Below, one piece after another: positions 13,621-15,544 of a stretch of 15,544 bases of DNA (within the stretch, counting starts at the first letter, position 1; every line of letters begins with the position of its first letter). A model generated the notes under the pieces. That model worked only from the letters and a program-made list of their open reading frames with translations, did not search any database and was not told where the DNA came from. The position numbers were made by a program, and so were the translations under genes. Where the stretch lies: assembly GCA_963621145.1 (NCBI GenBank), contig CAVFDI010000042.1, forward strand, positions 1 through 15,544, read 5' to 3'. This stretch comes from W0P28-013 sp963621145 (lineage in GTDB: Bacteria > Bacteroidota > Bacteroidia > Bacteroidales > Paludibacteraceae).

Positions 13621-15375
13621 TCATTTATCGCCCATCGAAATAAGGAATTCCTCGTTGGTTTGTGTGCGTTCAAGTCGCTCTTTTAGGAATTCCATGGCTT
13701 CGGTTGAGTTCATGTCGGCCAGATAGTTGCGCAAAATCCACATTTTGTTCAGTGTGAATTCGTTTTGCAGCAAGTCGTCGCGGCGCGTGCTCGATGCCAT
13801 GATGTCGACCGCTGGGAAGACGCGTTTATTAGCCAGTTTGCGATCGAGTTGCAACTCCATATTGCCCGTGCCTTTGAATTCTTCGAAGATGACATCGTCC
13901 ATTTTGGAGCCTGTGTCGGTAAGTGCCGTGGCAATGATGGTGAGCGAGCCGCCATTTTCGATGTTGCGAGCCGCGCCAAAAAAGCGTTTGGGTTTGTGCA
14001 GCGCGTTGGCATCGACACCGCCCGAAAGCACCTTGCCCGACGCGGGTTGAGCCGTGTTGTAGGCGCGCGCCAGCCGCGTGATGGAATCGAGAAGAATCAC
14101 CACATCGTGACCGCATTCGGCAAGTCGTTTGGCTTTTTCGTGAACCATGCTCGACACTTTCACGTGGTGCTCGGCCGATTCGTCGAAAGTGGAAGCAATC
14201 ACCTCGGCTTTCACGCTGCGTGCCATGTCGGTAACCTCCTCGGGGCGCTCGTCGATGAGCAGAATAATCATGTAAACTTCAGGATTGTTCGCCAAAATTG
14301 CGTTGGCTAACTCTTTGAGCAGCACTGTTTTACCAGTTTTTGGCTGTGCCACAATCAGTCCACGCTGACCTTTGCCAATGGGTGCAAACAGGTCGACCAC
14401 GCGCACCGAGAGCGAGTCGTTGTGACCCGTGGTGAGTTTGAATTTTTCGTCGGGGAAAAGCGGCGTGAGATGCTCGAAAGGCACACGATCGCGCACCAGT
14501 TCGGGCGCATAGCCGTTTATTTTCGTAACGCGAACGAGCGGGAAATATTTTTCGCCTTCGTGCGGTGGACGAATTGGACCTTCGACCGTATCGCCAGTTT
14601 TCAAACCAAAAAGTTTGATTTGCGACTGCGAAACATAGATATCGTCGGGCGACGAGAGGTAGTTGTAGTCGGGCGAGCGCAAAAATCCGAAGCCATCGCC
14701 CAAAATTTCGAGCGTGCCAGTGCCAATCAAAACCTCGTCGAATTCGTATGGTTTTTCGCCATTTTCGAGCGCACTGTGGTTGTTTTTTTGCTGATTTTTT
14801 TGCTGATTTTTGTTCTTTTCGATCTTTTCGTCTTGCGGAACAAAAGTTTCATTTTTTTCAGCGACAACAGGCTGCGCCACATTTGTGGGTTCATCTGGAA
14901 TGAAATCTGCAATCGGCTCTGTCACAGGCTGTTGCGGAGCGACAATAGGTTCAACGGGAGCGGCAATAACATCGTCGAACGACAACTGTTGCGGCACTTG
15001 TTCGGCAGGTGTCTGCTCTACTTTTGGCGCATTTTGCAGTTTCTGCGGCTGCGGCTTTTGCTGTTTTTGGCGTTTTTGCTTATTTTTTTTCTGATCGTTA
15101 AGCACCACTTTCACATCGTTCGATTTTTCGCCGCCTTTGTTGGCCACGACTTCGCTCGACGCCACTTTTTGCTGTTGTGCGCCAATACGCTGGCGACGGC
15201 GTGGTTGTTGTGTTTTTTCGGGTGCTTGAGCCGCCTTGCTGATGGCTTGTTGGTCGAGAATAGCATATTTAAGTCCTTGAGCATCAAGCGATTCTGCTTT
15301 TTTAATGCCAAGACCTTTTGCTATTTGCAACAACTCATCTTGCGACTTTTCTTCTAATTGCAAAATGTTGTACAT
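13621..15375 (-). CDS. rho: Transcription termination factor Rho with long disordered insert
   Basis: Rho is a hexameric RNA helicase that ends transcripts using ATP. The N-terminal Rho_N helical domain (about 1-45) is followed by an insert of about 165 residues (50-215) very rich in Q, K, N, P and E, then the cold-shock RNA-binding domain (about 218-285, with DGFGFLRSPDYNY). The ATPase core has GKGQRGLIVAQPKTGKT (334-350; Walker A QPKTGKT), Walker B VVILLD (425-430), the Q-loop/R-loop region TDTGSKMDD...EEFKGTGNMEL (486-508) and TRRDDLL. At 584 residues it is much longer than E. coli Rho (419). The excess is all in the insert, as in other Bacteroidetes. The start MYNILQLEEKSQDELLQIAK is typical. 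It is transcribed alone, convergent with the GNAT gene. Confidence 0.97.
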   Translation of the reverse strand: MYNILQLEEKSQDELLQIAKGLGIKKAESLDAQGLKYAILDQQAISKAAQAPEKTQQPRRRQRIGAQQQKVASSEVVANKGGEKSNDVKVVLNDQKKNKQKRQKQQKPQPQKLQNAPKVEQTPAEQVPQQLSFDDVIAAPVEPIVAPQQPVTEPIADFIPDEPTNVAQPVVAEKNETFVPQDEKIEKNKNQQKNQQKNNHSALENGEKPYEFDEVLIGTGTLEILGDGFGFLRSPDYNYLSSPDDIYVSQSQIKLFGLKTGDTVEGPIRPPHEGEKYFPLVRVTKINGYAPELVRDRVPFEHLTPLFPDEKFKLTTGHNDSLSVRVVDLFAPIGKGQRGLIVAQPKTGKTVLLKELANAILANNPEVYMIILLIDERPEEVTDMARSVKAEVIASTFDESAEHHVKVSSMVHEKAKRLAECGHDVVILLDSITRLARAYNTAQPASGKVLSGGVDANALHKPKRFFGAARNIENGGSLTIIATALTDTGSKMDDVIFEEFKGTGNMELQLDRKLANKRVFPAVDIMASSTRRDDLLQNEFTLNKMWILRNYLADMNSTEAMEFLKERLERTQTNEEFLISMGDK

Positions 15376-15544
15376 AAAAGGTTGTAAATGATTGGAAAAT
15401 CGTTAGCCAATACTACCCTGCCACGCAGCGACAATGCGCTCGTTCGGTGCAGCTGTTTGGTAAAGGAAAATGTTATGGTAGGTTCTAAAAATTCTACGCT
15501 TTTATATTTTTATTTGGTAAGTTACCAGATGTTTTTGCGATTTT
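15376..15544 (-). promoter_or_regulatory. rho upstream leader, no gene seen
   Basis: This 169-nt stretch precedes rho on the - strand and runs to the window end. No strong TAnnTTTG site was found. TAGTATTG on the - strand (15416-15409) is one base off. Small inverted repeats are ATTGG/CCAAT (15391-15395 and 15407-15411) and CTGC-GTG-GCAG near 15419-15429. Rho is autoregulated in several bacteria, but no recognisable attenuator can be shown here. Confidence 0.3.

Noticed and set aside
14971..14995. QQLSFDD in the Rho insert as a clamp-binding motif
   Set aside because: The spacing does not match QxxLF or QLxLF, and glutamines are frequent in this low-complexity stretch.

Overview
The window looks like a core chromosomal segment from a member of the Bacteroidetes, most likely order Bacteroidales. 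I infer this from four things: a Rho factor with a long Q/K/N/P-rich insert; a DAHP synthase with a C-terminal chorismate mutase domain, as known in Porphyromonas; a ParC-type topoisomerase subunit with the Bacteroidetes sequence style; and promoter-like sites of the Bacteroidetes form TAnnTTTG with an upstream TTG/TTTG 18-20 nt away instead of E. coli-type boxes. Shine-Dalgarno sequences are weak or absent. I cannot name a genus.

Layout. Positions 17-2791 (+): ribBA (riboflavin), a thioredoxin and a bifunctional DAHP synthase/chorismate mutase. Positions 2823-7554 (-): a probable three-gene operon in the order parC, secreted DUF2147 protein, rsmF-like rRNA methyltransferase, which converges on the first block. 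Positions 7555-8085: a gene-poor stretch holding the parC promoter, a candidate small RNA on the - strand with its own promoter and terminator, and a repeat. Positions 8086-9342 (+): an AAA ATPase of the DUF4143 type, bracketed by an exact 47-bp direct repeat. Positions 9566-13492 (+): lepA, rpe and a GNAT-like protein gene. Positions 13621-15375 (-): rho, convergent with the GNAT gene across a strong bidirectional terminator.

Most genes are housekeeping: cofactor and aromatic amino-acid synthesis, redox, translation (LepA, RsmF), chromosome decatenation (ParC), pentose phosphate metabolism and transcription termination. They do not form one pathway. The non-coding DNA is the less ordinary part. 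It contains heptamer/octamer tandem arrays of different words, small hairpins that follow an AATTGC word, the ATPase repeat module, the candidate sRNA, and an exact 23-bp palindrome behind rho. No tRNA, rRNA, CRISPR array, transposase or prophage gene was seen.
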